Shown here piece by piece: positions 22,836 through 33,453 of a stretch of 64,000 bases of DNA. Within the stretch, counting starts at the first letter, position 1. Every line of letters begins with the position of its first letter. A model generated the notes under the pieces. That model did no database searches. It saw only the letters and a list, made by a program, of their open reading frames with translations, and was not told where the DNA came from. The position numbers and the translations under genes were made by a program. The DNA is taken from assembly GCF_028583425.1 (NCBI RefSeq), contig NC_072790.1:12754552-12818551 (forward strand), written 5' to 3'. The stretch is from Eublepharis macularius (taxonomy: Eukaryota; Chordata; Lepidosauria; Squamata; Eublepharidae).

Positions 22836-23437
22836 GCATCATAGTCATTTATATTTATCATTATGTGATATAGTGTGCTGTGGCATCTGTAACTGCAGCG
22901 CGGAGCATCCAGCCAGCCTCCCTGCTGGCGGGCCCATTGAGGCTCCTGGGGCCCCCTGCCCGGGCGTGTCTTTGTGGGCTTGGACCACCTGGGCACCCCC
23001 ACCCCACCCTCCAAGGTGTCTCAGCCCCTACACAAGGCGTCTTAAGCGGCGTTGCAAAGATGAACAGGCTTCAGTGCTTTACTCGAGTACACAGAACTGT
23101 TAAAGCCTGCCCATGTTTGTCATGTTTGCCTGGTGGCTGCAGCATAACATGGCTGGCTGGTCACACGTCGTCGTGCCCGAGCAGAGTGACATCTTTCTAA
23201 GCCCCACTGTCTCTTAACAGTGGCTTCTTTAAAAAATCAGGCCTGGTTTCTTTCTCATCCAGTGTGTTTAACTCCCCACTTGCATGCGCAGTGGGGAGCA
23301 CATACTGTGTTGCACGCATTGGTTTTCCAAGGGAATGGGTACTAAGAGTGCATTTTTTGACAAGTAACCTAGCATTTTGCATGATTACCCTCCGAGACTG
23401 AACTGGGTGTTGCTGTAAGTGATTGTTTTGGGGCAGC

Positions 23438-23625
23438 GGTCATAACAGAGGGCAACAGCATCTGATTTGCATGCAGAAGGCCCCCGGTTGAGTCCCTGTT
23501 GTCGCAGTTAAAGGGGTCAGGTAATGTCAAAGACCTTGACCTGACCAGAGGATACACAGCTGACCTTGACAGTCCAATAGTCTGACACATTTCAGGGCAG
23601 CTTCTTGTATTCACGTGTTCTTGTT
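23438..23625 (+). mobile_element. tRNA-derived SINE
   Basis: Opens with a tRNA-like promoter part (GCATCTGATTTGCATGCAGA... CCGGTTGAGTCCCTG, B-box-like). It continues with the usual body (CAAAGACCTTGACCTGACCA... CAATAGTCTGACACATTTCA) and ends GGCAGCTTCTTGTATTCA. This is a degraded copy of a common squamate SINE in MKKS intron 1. Confidence 0.65.
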
Positions 23626-24000
23626 GTGCCATTGGCTAGTCGCAATTCCTGGTCCGGCCTTTGGAGTCAGAGCTACCTAGTAATAGCTCGAACCCCGGAC
23701 GCAGGAGGTCCTGGGAGGGAGGACTTCGCAGATGACAAAAAATTGAATCTGATCTGTTGAATCCTTTATGGCATTTTTGTCTCACTTTCCAAAAAAAAGA
23801 CTTCCGCTGAGGTTGTTGATTGTTGTTCAGTTGTGAGAAGCCGAATTCCACACTCTCAGTTCTTTGGCGCACTGCAAGTCAGGAATGTACTTGGCTGCAA
23901 GTCCAGCTTCAGTGGATGGGAGTCACTTCTCAAGGACTTATGGGTAGGGTCAAGCTGTACAAATGCAGACATCCAGGTCAGGCTGAATCCTGCTCTCGTG

Positions 24001-24014
24001 GGGGGGGGGGGGGG
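24001..24014 (+). repeat. G14 tract before MKKS exon 2
   Basis: A run of fourteen Gs followed by CGG, 57 bp upstream of the exon 2 acceptor. Confidence 0.9.
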
Positions 24015-24070
24015 CGGCTTCAGTAGTATCCAGCAGAACACATTTAAAACTCTCCACTGTCTTTACATAG

Positions 24071-24308
24071 GTGGGTTGCCAGAACGTTATGGGTCTTAAA
24101 ACCATTTGGAGCAACTACAGAGTTCTGATTGTTATGGGAACTGGCCTTGCACTGGTACACTGGGGTTGGTATAACATCAAGTCCAGTCCTGTTTTTCAAC
24201 CAAAGAGAAATGAGCTTGTCCCAGAACCTGGCATTGTGACATACGTGCTGGACCAGGAGAAGCAAGCCAAGGGGAAGTAGCTATTCACGGCTGTGGAATA
24301 ACGGAAAG
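24071..24308 (+). other. MKKS: MKKS 5' leader exon (exon 2)
   Basis: A strong acceptor (CCACTGTCTTTACATAG) and donor (CGGAAAG|GTACGTTC) enclose 238 nt that carry the 63-codon upstream ORF. A second usable acceptor (TTGCCAG, ending 24082) would shorten the exon by 12 nt without touching that ORF. Confidence 0.75.
24089..24280 (+). CDS. uMKKS1 upstream-ORF microprotein, 63 aa
   Basis: Begins MGLKTIWSNYRVLIVMGTG and continues LALVHWGWYNIKSS, ending EKQAKGK. It has one hydrophobic segment (about residues 11-28) after a basic, aromatic N-terminus, the layout of a small single-pass membrane protein. The human MKKS leader is described as encoding a mitochondrial microprotein of 63 residues (uMKKS1). 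Length, position and character agree here. In human the upstream ORFs also repress translation of the chaperonin-like protein. The reading frame is open six codons upstream, but the first ATG is at 24089 and gives exactly 63 codons. The gene symbol is left empty because naming in reptiles is unsettled. Confidence 0.85.
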   Translation: MGLKTIWSNYRVLIVMGTGLALVHWGWYNIKSSPVFQPKRNELVPEPGIVTYVLDQEKQAKGK

Positions 24309-24717
24309 GTACGTTCTTTGTGCAGCCAAAACCAGAATCAACTTGGCATACAACTCACTTGGGAATGTAGCTCCCCCTCCGGCCCCCAAAATGATCCCCT
24401 TTCAACTTGTATTTTCATACATCTGGCAAAAGTGGATTGACATGCGTCAGTAACAAATGTCTCGTGGGGCAACCCCAGTTTGTATAAATCGAATGTTGTT
24501 ATTATTACCTTTGTGAGAGCTGTAAATGTAGCCATCCTGCAGAATACACAGCTTTGTTCTTGGTGTGCGTTTTTTCTCTACATTTCACAAATAACATTTT
24601 TTTTAGCTTTCCCATCTGTAACCATCTGTCATTATTACTAAAGACTTTTAAAATATCTATTTTGTAAAGCTCTAAAAAAAAAAGTGAGTTATCGAAAAAA
24701 ATTCCCCTCCACCCAAA

Positions 24718-24945
24718 ATGGCCCTGGCCTGGATAGCCCAGGTGAGCCTGATCTCCTCAGATCTCAGAAGCTAAGCAGGGTCAGCCTTGGTTAGTAATTG
24801 GATGGGAGACCTCCAATGAAGACCGGGGTTGCAGAGGCAGGCACTGATAAAGCATCTTGGTTAATCTCTTGCTAAGAAAACCCCACCAGGGGTCGCCAGA
24901 AGTCAACTCTGACTTGAGGGCACTCTCCACCACCCAAAATGAAAT
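24718..24945 (+). mobile_element. 5S rRNA-derived SINE (SINE3 type)
   Basis: The head matches 5S rRNA: GATCTCAGAAGCTAAGCAGG, then GTTAGTAATTGGATGGGAGA, the internal Pol III promoter region. A non-5S body and a tail (GAAGTCAACTCTGACTTGAG) like a LINE-derived end follow. It is not a functional rRNA gene. In MKKS intron 2. Confidence 0.8.
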
Positions 24946-24950
24946 TCTTC

Positions 24951-25038
24951 CAACCCTTTGAGCTAATTTATAGGAGCAGGCTTGGAACTTTTCTTTCTTG
25001 AGTTCTATGCAAGACAGGCAGTAGGGCTACAATCCCAC
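24951..25038 (+). repeat. Left arm of an 88-bp inverted repeat (94% identical)
   Basis: Begins CAACCCTTTGAGCTAATTTA and ends GGGCTACAATCCCAC. The reverse complement of 25456-25543 matches it with five differences in 88 bp, across a 417-bp spacer within MKKS intron 2. Confidence 0.85.
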
Positions 25039-25374
25039 ACTAACCCTCCTGCCTTGCTTTTCGAAGCTAAATAGACTGAGCGGATTAAGCATAACGATAT
25101 AAATCCCTAAGAGCCGTGGCTCTCAAACCACGGGCTGCAACTCTTGCAGGTGGGTCAGCAGATCGAGCGGCAGAACAAGGGAGAAGGATCTGCGGAGTTT
25201 GATGGCAAATTTGGGTTTGCCTCTGCAAAAGGGTCATGAAATACAGCCTGGTGTCCAGTAGTCCCGTACGTTTATAGACATGAAACAAGGAAAACAAAGT
25301 ATAGACTTGTTCGGTGTTAATTGATGTGAGATGGCTGTATTTCGTTTCTTACTTCTTTTACACCTTGCCTTTCT

Positions 25375-25655
25375 CTCTAGTGGGGACCCAAAGCAGCTTA
25401 CATCGTTGTTTTCTCCTCCATTCTATCCTTCCAACAAAACCCCCTTGGGATTGTAGTGGGATTGGAGCCCTATTGCCTGTCTTGCATAGAACTCAAGAAA
25501 GAAGAGTCCCAAGCCTGCTCCTATAAATTAGTTCAAAGGGTTGAGAGAGGCTGGCCCAAGGTCACGCAGCAAGCTTCCCATAGCGGAGCGGAGGATTTGA
25601 ACCTTGGTCTCACAGTTCCTAGTCTGACACTCTAACCACTATACCACACAGTTGG
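25375..25655 (-). mobile_element. tRNA-derived SINE interrupted by an inverted duplicate
   Basis: Minus strand starts GTGTGGTATAGTGGTTAGAG and has the B-box-like GGTTCAAATCC. The end is typical (ATGTAAGCTGCTTTGGGTCC). Between CAGCCTCTCTCAACCC and TTTTGTTGGAAGGAT the SINE is interrupted by about 90 bp that are the inverted copy of 24951-25038. Confidence 0.7.
25456..25543 (-). repeat. Right arm of the 88-bp inverted repeat
   Basis: Mirror copy of 24951-25038. It lies inside a SINE, so this is likely the derived copy. Confidence 0.85.
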
Positions 25656-26761
25656 AGAGGGGAGAAATTTATTATGGAGTTTCTTTGCAAGTGAGTCCTG
25701 CAAAGTATATTCAGTGTCCCTCTGCTTTCAAAAGCTGGGGAGCCAATGCCTGAGGCACATTGATTCTCATACGTTCATGCTTCAGAACATAAATACAGTA
25801 CCAGTGCCTGGTTGCTTGGCTTTATAGAAATGCTCGGCAGTTTGTGGTGTGTCCCTATATGTTAGTGGGTCCTGGGTCTGGAAAGGTTGAAGGTCTTTGA
25901 ATTGAGAGCATGAAATCACATGTTTGGAAAGAGGGTGGAATTATAACCTCACTTGTGTCAGTAGGCCCAGAGAGCTAAGGCTGGGAACCCAAGCTGAGCA
26001 CTGAAAGTTTTATCATAGTTAGGAGCAAGCCTTGGAGAAATCCTTTCCACCCAGAGCGACCCTGTCTCCCTGTCCTGTTGCGCCATGGTGCCTCTGATCC
26101 TTATGTATGTGTATTTGCAGTTGGACCTTCCAAAAGGGCAGCCCAAAAAAACCCCCAAAAAACAGCCTGGTAATTCTATAGCAGCTCCTTGCTAAGCAGC
26201 AATGCACCAAGCTCCTGGGCTGAAAACCATTTGACATCCATGTTGTAATCCTATGCCCAGGTGCTGTGGTAGGAAATTGTGGTTCGTTCTTTGCTTTATT
26301 TTGGGTGATAAAACTGTGGTTCCTCAGCCTCCCCTAGAACTTTGAATGGCTTCCTGAGGTGCCATTCATAGAACATCTGTTGAAGTGCGGTATCTGTAAA
26401 CCGGAAAGGGCAGGATGGTCAAGAAATAATTAAAAAAACAGTTTGGAGGGCAGAACCTTATCTGCCTGTTCCTTCTTTAACACATTGAGCTCTAAAGACT
26501 TTCTTTTTTATTTAAAATGAAATGATAACATGAAAAAGCCATTATACTTGCATAATGTGTATGGGTTTGGGGTGGGTGGGAAGAAGTGTAGAAACTGCTT
26601 GAATGTTTCCACGTTGCGTTTGCACACATGCTGTACCGTGCCGGCTGTCTTTATTGGCATAGTCTTATCCAATGAACAGCCGCGTTGCCAGCTTTATGGC
26701 ATCTTTTTTCCATTGCAGGTGTGCTCACTGTGGCTGATGTTAAATCTCCATGAACAAAGAG

Positions 26762-26914
26762 ATGAAGAGAATCAGCTGGGTTAGGAAGAACTGGCTGCTT
26801 GTGGCTGGAGCGGCATTTGTTGGCATCCATGCCGGTACCTATCTTCTACAACGGGCCGCCAAAAGTTCTGTGAAATCAGACATGGGAATTAAACAAAAGG
26901 ATCTTGACAAATGA
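26762..26914 (+). CDS. uMKKS2 upstream-ORF microprotein, 50 aa
   Basis: Reads MKRISWVRKNWLLVAGAAFV then GIHAGTYLLQRAAKSS and ends KQKDLDK. It is a basic N-terminus, one hydrophobic segment (about residues 11-28) and a lysine-rich tail, as expected for a small mitochondrial membrane protein. Fifty codons is the length I recall for human uMKKS2. An in-frame ATG lies four codons upstream (26750) and would give 54 residues. I prefer 26762 because it gives the family length and has a purine (G) at -3. The main MKKS start is 189 nt past the stop. Confidence 0.85.
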   Translation: MKRISWVRKNWLLVAGAAFVGIHAGTYLLQRAAKSSVKSDMGIKQKDLDK

Positions 26915-27041
26915 AGCATTATCCGCCACATCACATTTCCACTCTCTTAGTAACTTGTTAAACATCCAATAATGAGCACTCTGTCAGTGTGTTTGTCATT
27001 GACTGCAAAAGAGCATTGTGTGCACTTTTCATCTTTAATTC

Positions 27042-27047
27042 ATTAAA
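27042..27047 (+). promoter_or_regulatory. Candidate upstream poly(A) signal ATTAAA
   Basis: ATTAAA followed by TGTGGTTTTT, between the uMKKS2 stop and the MKKS start. The human leader is reported to use alternative polyadenylation that yields short transcripts carrying only the upstream ORFs, and this site could serve that role. Confidence 0.45.
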
Positions 27048-27103
27048 TGTGGTTTTTAGAAATGGAATACAACTAATGCCGGACTGCGACCTTACTTGGG
27101 AAG

Positions 27104-28094
27104 ATGTCTCGGGTTGACGTTAAAAAACCATCCTTATGTACCAGTGAACCCTTAAGTCAAGAGACGGTTAGCCGTGCTCTGTCTGCGTTCAGTAAAATAG
27201 TAAAGTCCTGCTATGGACCTACAGGGAGGCTGAAGCAGCTTCACAACGGTACGGGCGGCTACGTCCAGACAACGTCGCAGTCTTCAGCCTTGCTGAACGG
27301 CCTTTCCGTTACGCACCCCCTGTTAAAGCTGCTGACTGCCTCCGTACAGAATCACATCTCGCGCTTCAGTGACGGTGGTTTGTTTACAGCCATTTTGTGC
27401 TGCAGCCTCCTTGAAAGATTTCAGGACTTAAAGGTTGCTTCTTGCATGTGTGTAAAAATTAGCCAGCACCTTTTGAGCAGTTGCACGGACTACCTGACTT
27501 CTGAAGCGTGTGGTTGTAGAATACCGGTGGACTTCAACAGTTCTAAGATTCTTCTTGATTTGGTCCGTAGCGTATTAACCAGCAAACGGACTTGCATGCT
27601 CAGCAGGAAGGAAGCTGATCATGTCAGTATATTGATACTGAAGGCTTTTTTGCTTACAGTTCCTCAGAATGTTGGAACTAGTGTTAGGTTAGGAAAATGT
27701 CTCTATGTACCTATGAAAGATAAGAGCGTTATGGATTCTCGGGTCTATGCTGGGCTCCTAATTGAAACACCGGAATTCGACCTGACAAGAATGCTTCCTG
27801 CCAAAAGAACGGCTTCGAGCCCAATCAAAATGGCCCTTTTCTCTGTGTCTCTGTCCGGAGACTTCTGTAACCCTGGAGAAGGAGCTGTTGTCGTCCACCA
27901 CGGAGTTTCCCTAGAAGCAGCCGTCTTGGATCAGTTGCTTGGTTTAGGCCAGCGGATGGTCAAGGATGGTGTGGGCCTTGTGATTTGCCAGAAGGTCGTC
28001 CACCCAGCCTTGAAACAATATTTGAAAGCGAACCAGGTTGTTGTTATAGAAAGAGTTGGAGTGGTGATGATGGAGCCCCTGAAGGAAATGACAG
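27104..28094 (+). CDS. MKKS: MKKS (BBS6) coding exon 3; gene overview
   Basis: MKKS/BBS6 is a chaperonin-like protein that, with BBS10, BBS12 and CCT subunits, helps assemble the BBSome, the cargo coat for ciliary membrane proteins. It acts at the centrosome/basal body. The exon opens [20 protein letters not shown] and contains [20 protein letters not shown] and [20 protein letters not shown], near-identical to human as I recall it. Where active chaperonins have the GDGTT ATP-hydrolysis motif this protein has [11 protein letters not shown], the degenerate form normal for MKKS. The donor is ACAG|GTAATG, so the exon ends one base into codon 331. With exons 31103-31278, 33454-33564 and 36143-36583 the CDS is 1,719 nt, 572 residues (human 570). 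The frame has no breaks. The start is the first ATG of the conserved frame. Confidence 0.97.
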
Positions 28095-28227
28095 GTAATG
28101 GATGCTTTCACCCCTGACAGCCTCATGAGACGTTTCTCAAAGAAGAGCAGCGTTACTCGAATCCTTTCTGTTGGCAGGACATCTGCGGAGTTCTGTTAGA
28201 TCCTGGAGTTGTGCAATATAGAACATA

Positions 28228-28284
28228 TGAATGGCTGGCTTTTATGCACATTTTCCTGGATGGCTGGCTTTTATGCACATTTTC
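28228..28284. repeat. Two-copy 29-bp tandem repeat
   Basis: ATGGCTGGCTTTTATGCACA(TTTTC) occurs at 28231 and again at 28260. Confidence 0.8.
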
Positions 28285-30036
28285 AATTCAGCATGCATTG
28301 ACCACATGGGCTCAATGGACAATGCACATAAAAATGGCCACTGACCACAGATGTTAAAAAGAGCACCTATTAGGAAGATTGCACTGACCAGTCAGTATGT
28401 ATAATCTCTGGCAAGTCGTTGGTCAACGAATGTGCATTTTCTTACAAGTGGAAAACCTGCATGCTGGCTGGACAATGTGTGAAATAACTTGTTTGATTTT
28501 CTGCCTCTCTCCCCCTGCCCCGCCCGATTTTGGAGGCTGGGCATTTTGTAATATTAACCACACCATCAGCTTTGCATATTTTGTGGAATGTCCTCTGAAT
28601 GCCCAATAGCAGTGCTTTATGCACAGCCTCCATTCCAGTCACATGGTTTACTGTGTACATAAACTAAACCAGTTCTGCATGTGGCAACTTACTGACTCCA
28701 ATCCTGTACCATAATTTTAAAACAGCCTCAGAGCCAGTCAGTCCGGAAAAAGTCCCGAGAACCTGTCTTGTTGCCCTGTTCACCTCCACTCATTCCAGCC
28801 AGGCTCACTTTAAAAACACCCTGCGAACTACATCTGCATGGCAGGAGGAATCGTTACCAGTTCCTTGATCATTTTCCCCCTCTTAGGTCTACAGCTGGCA
28901 GAAATATTTATAGCCTGAGGCAAAATCCAAGAGCAGCAGTTCTTTATAGAGGCAGACACGATGAGGAGAGTACCAAAACGCTTTTTGTTGCTACACAGTT
29001 CCTCAAAACTAAAATAAAAATCCTGATGGGATTCATAGTTCCTGGGGTGGGGGGAGTTGGAGGGGTTGATGCCCACGATTTCTGCCCTGGCTACTACCAA
29101 TAAGAGGCAGCTTTGATGTTTGGATGCAGAATGAGCAGAGAACCAAAGTATGAGAGTAACATGGGCCCTTTGGTTTTCTGTTTAATTTGGAATCTCTGCT
29201 GTTGACTGTGTACTTCTGAGGACAGTTGACTTGTAACACAGACCTCATTCTGAATTGTTCAAAACAGCAGTACCCACTCTGCAAATCACGGAAAGCTAAA
29301 TTTGCAATTACCAACCCAAATGGATATGTGACTGCTGTGTGCTCTTTGTGCCTCCCCACTAAAGATACATACACATTCATATAAGACATAACGGAATATT
29401 AGATATATATGACCTTTTAAAATTACCAGATTACTTCTGAGCTTGGAGTGTTGCCTCTCCCCACTACTGACCCACCTTTGCCAACCGTTGTGCGTGAGAT
29501 GAGACGGGATGAGAGGAAGGGCTCCCCTCTCTGCCTTCGGGTGGTCTGACCAGAATGAGGAAGAAGGCTCCTGGGGGAAGCCAAGCTGGCCGCAGAGAAA
29601 GGGGAGTGAAGCCAACATGCTCTTTCCCTGGGTGGTTGCGGCACTTTCTCCTCTCTGCATCCAGCTTGCTCTCCTCCCATTATGGAGAAGGATGGGGGTT
29701 GTTAGAGAGGCTGGACCCTTCACCTCCATCCTTGGCATGAGGCCTGCAGCTCAGGGAGGCTCGTACGTGTCCTTGAGTCCCTGTGGCAGCAGCTGTTTCA
29801 AGGTGGAAACCATCTGCCTAAACACAACGCCCTTGCTCGTGTTCCCGGAGCATGGAATGGATGCCGCACGGCAGAATAACGTTCCAAAGAGCCACATGTG
29901 GCTCCTGAGCCTTTGAGTGAATATCTCTGGTTTAAACTGAAGTAAGGACATAAGAAGAACCCTGCAGGATCAGACTGGGGGGGGGGCATGGCATTCAAGA
30001 GCACCCCCAGCCAAGTTCCTCCAGCAATCCCACTGA
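28285..30036. other. MKKS intron 3, left part
   Basis: No exon or repeat family identified, apart from G-runs near 29042 and 29979. Confidence 0.35.
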
Positions 30037-30401
30037 GGGCCAAGCTAGAAGTGACGAATGACACTTGAATGGCAAGTGAACAGACTCATGTGTATTCCTC
30101 CCTGTTCACTTGCACTCCACTTGCACTCCACTCGATCAGTACGTAGGGCCAAGCTAGAAGTGACGAGTTACACTTGAATGGCAAGTGAACAGACTCATGT
30201 GTATTCCTCCCTGTTCACTTGCACTCCACTTGCACTCCACTGGATCACATAGTGATCACATGTATTCCTCCCTGTTCACTTGCACTCCACTTGCACTCCA
30301 CTCGATCACGTGATCGAGTGGAGTGCAAGCGAACAGGGAGGAATACACGCGAGTCTGTTCACTTGCCATTCAAGTGTAATTAATCTCTTCTAGCTTGGCC
30401 C
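30037..30401. mobile_element. PIF/Harbinger-like MITE with internally repeated arm
   Basis: Starts GGGCCAAGCTAGAAGTGACG and ends TCTAGCTTGGCCC. The left arm (…TTGAATGGCAAGTGAACAGA…) appears twice in direct order before its inverted partner at the right, so this copy is a rearranged palindrome. The flanks are TGA and TAG. Confidence 0.7.
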
Positions 30402-30776
30402 TAGAAATGCTCGCCTGTTGCTTGAGCCCAGTAGCGCACACTCACCATTTAGTTACTGCAGTGAGCAGGTGTTGATTGACTTCTCCTCCACATTCTCACA
30501 GGCCTGGTCTGACAGGCAGAGGAATGCGGTGGGAGAATCTTGAAGTGGTAAAATGTGATGTACCACTTGAGAACATAGATAGGGAGAATCACGTTGTACG
30601 GCTTCCTGCCAGTACGATACCAACATACCATATTAACATACCATGGAGATACGCTCTGCCCTAGCCCTTTCATGTGATGCGGCTGGGTTCCTGCTTACAG
30701 AGAATTATTAATGCAGACGAACGCTGAAAAATGTAACCCCTTAGCTGCAGGCTCTAGTAACACAGTCCTTTCTACC

Positions 30777-30930
30777 TAGTGTTGCCAACTCTGGTATGAG
30801 AAATTCCTGGAGATCTGAGGTTGGTACCTGAAGAGGGCAGAGCTTGGGGAAAGGAGACAGCTTCGAGGCCATCCTCCAAAGCTCCCATTTCCTCCAGGGG
30901 AACTGGAGATCTGTTGTAAATTTACCCCCT
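30777..30930. mobile_element. Degraded GGGTTGCCA-type MITE fragment
   Basis: AGTGTTGCCAACTCTGG, then AATTCCTGGAGATCTGAGG and CATTTCCTCCAGGGGAACTG, are the interior text of the palindromic repeat at 21532. The right end is missing. Confidence 0.5.
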
Positions 30931-31102
30931 CAACACTCTGCCATCTCATTCTGCCAGATGTGTAGCTCAGACTTGACTCTTGAGGGTGTTCCGGGGCAGG
31001 CCTGGCTACGCACCCACCCACCCACCTCCTTTGCTGCCATGGATGTGAACAAGTTAGGCCTTAAGGGAATGATGAATATGATTATTTTTCCTAATTGGAC
31101 AG

Positions 31103-31278
31103 GATCCCAGCCCATTCCTTCTCTCCAGTGTCTGTCCCGTGCTTGCTACGGAAATCTGAAGGATCTGCAGATTGAATACTTTGCTTCCAAGCGGTTCTTG
31201 CATCTAATTCCTGATGACCCAGCAGTCTGCAGTTTGATGCTTTGTAGCAGGAATGAAACTGCATGGGATGAACTGAAG
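31103..31278 (+). CDS. MKKS: MKKS coding exon 4
   Basis: The 176-nt exon is flanked by TTGGACAG and AACTGAAG|GTAAGA. It completes the glycine codon from exon 3 and reads SQPIPSLQCLSRACYGNLKD, then FASKRFLHLIPDD and CSRNETAWDELK, matching human GSVKD...LCNRNDTAWDELK. Ends in phase 0. Confidence 0.95.
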
Positions 31279-32024
31279 GTAAGAAGAATCTCTGTGCATT
31301 GGCGGCAACATATACTTTGTGAGAGAAAGTAGATGTCATTTCAGGGGACGGCAGTCCATGGCAGATAGATCCCCAAACCCCTCACAGCAAGCACTCCAGT
31401 GCATTGGTTGAAAAGGTCTTTATTCAGAGATCCATTAAGTTCATGGGTACATCCATAGATGGGAAAGGTTGGCAGGAATGAGTATACAAGCATATGCACT
31501 ATTGATATAAGGAGCACTATTTCCCCCTCCCCTTGAGCAGTTAGCATTTAGGCGCGAAAATCCTAAAAAGTTCCATGAGAACATAATAGCTTAGTCTGGA
31601 GAGAGAAAGGCAGATCACAAGGAATCAAAACTCCCTCTTTGCCCAGTGAAGAGTTACTTTCTGAGATAACAGTTGCTTATTCGGGGAGTAAAGTACTTTC
31701 ATTTTCATCAAGCAGGTTCACACTGATACTTGATTATGTGACTACAGTACAGCACAATCACATGAGCGATGCATGAGATCAATGTATTGGAGCAGAGACA
31801 CATAAATGACATGGATGGGTGCAGACACGACAGTAGAGAATACATATTAAAAATGTAAGCATGAGAGCAACTCATATAAATATTCAGTAGGGAGCTATGT
31901 AGGTCTGTAGCAGAAGAGCAAGATTCGGGTCCAGTAGCAAGATTCGGGTCCAGACTTGATTTCTGAGGTATGAGGTTTTGAGAGTCAGAGTTGTCTTCGT
32001 TAGATATGAGGAGTGGAAAAAGGA
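31279..32024. other. MKKS intron 4, left part
   Basis: No exon or nameable repeat. A short direct duplication of AAGATTCGGGTCCAG lies at about 31920-31953. Confidence 0.35.
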
Positions 32025-32268
32025 AGGAGAGCCAGTTTGGTGTAGTGGTTAAGAGCTGGGTTTGATTCCCCACTCCTCCACTTGAAGCCAGCTGGGTAAC
32101 CTTGTGCTAGTCACAGCTTCTAGGAGCTCTCTCAGTCCCACCTACCTCACAGGTGTTTTGTTGTGGGGATAATAATGGCATACTTTGTAAACCGCTCTGA
32201 GTGGGCATTAAGTTGGCCTGAGGGAAGGTATATAAATTGAATGTTGTTGTTGTTGTTGTTGTTGTTAT
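32025..32268 (+). mobile_element. Sauria-type tRNA SINE
   Basis: GGAGAGCCAGTTTGGTGTAG, TGGTTAAGAGC, GGGTTTGATTCCCC (B box), then GTTTTGTTGTGGGGATAATA and TGTAAACCGCTCTGAGTGGG, and a (GTT)n tail. A short piece between the A and B boxes is missing compared with the copy at 56736. Confidence 0.85.
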
Positions 32269-33453
32269 CCAGGCAGAAGGTAGGAAGGGTATTGTAAATT
32301 AGAGTGTCAGGAAGCTGGCTAACTACAGCATGCATTGATGTACCCTGAAGTAAATACAGCAAAATAGCAGTTTAGCCATTGTACCACATCGTTTATGTTC
32401 ACTGACGTTATTCCATCCTGACCACGTGGACAAATTTCAAAAGTAGCTCGCTTGCAGCAGAAGCAGGCACATCCTTTGGGGCAGACTCCAGGGCAGAGCT
32501 GTCAAGTTCTTCATTTGGCGTTGTTGAGTATTCGGGGTTCTCTGTGTTACGTGCTTCTGATGGTTTTACTTCCATTTGGAATCTGTTGTTCTGAAGAGAT
32601 CATGGCGGCACTTCAGCCAAGAGCAATTCTGTGAGGTATTTGGGTCAAGGGTTACCTCAGTGAATCCCTGCCTGAGGGCCAAACATGAGGTGACAGGGGC
32701 ATTGGCCACATTTAGACATATGTCTGCCTTATTCATTTTTTGAGGAGGGGGTCTCCCTCAAAAGGCACGTGTTAGGTGAGGGGACCAGGACACCTCCTCC
32801 TCCATTTTTTTTCTTCCAGTTGCCTCAGGCACTTTTCCCTCACATGGAAAAAATTGCCTGCAGTGAAGTAAAGTACAAGGAGAGAGGAGGCCAGCTCTCT
32901 TCATCAGCCTGGACCTCGACACGCCTCCCGCTTTACACATAAGCAACAAACCTGGCCCACCTCACCAGCTCCCAGATGTGCTGGGCCAGTCGAAGCTTAT
33001 AGTAATTCGTTCTGTTTGACTTGAAAGGACTGCAGTGTATGAGCAACGTGCCTTAATTATTAACGTAGGAAGGCATTATTGTGAAAATGGGTGGGAGACA
33101 CCTATTGAACGTGTTAAATTCTTCTTATTCTTATCGTGGTGTAGCAGCTGGTAGTTGGACGTGGAGCTCACATCCCTTGCTCAGCCGTGGAGTCGGCATA
33201 ACGTAGTCACTGCTTTACAGCCTGAAAGGCCTCTGAGATTTTTCTGAGGATAACATGGACTAATCCATATGCAGTGAGTTCTGGTGGGATACAGTTATGA
33301 TAGATTACTGGTGTGGGCAGGAAAACTTGTCGTCTTTAAAAAAACAGAGGCCGCCCCCCCCCCCTCCCCCAGTATTTCTTTTTCTAGAATTGAAACATAG
33401 GCCGCCTTCCCTTGCTTTTTACTAAAAAGAAAAGTCTTTTGTTTCATTTCTAG
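32269..33453. other. MKKS intron 4, right part
   Basis: No exon or repeat family identified. A C-run at 33353-33364. Confidence 0.35.

Larger units (their letters stand above)
26719..27103 (+). other. MKKS: MKKS exon 3 leader part
   Basis: The acceptor TTTTTTCCATTGCAG ends at 26718. The exon contains the 50-codon upstream ORF, then an ATTAAA site, then the MKKS start codon, and runs on to 28094. A further short out-of-frame ORF (ATG at 26737, stop ending 26784) overlaps the start of the 50-codon ORF. Confidence 0.8.

Noticed and set aside
24718-24945. Possible 5S rRNA gene
   Set aside because: Only part of 5S is present, diverged and fused to a SINE body and LINE-like tail, so it is a retroposon.
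30844-31102. Extended N-terminal part of the ORF running into MKKS exon 4
   Set aside because: This is intron and MITE sequence read through. The MKKS frame and acceptor place the exon start at 31103.
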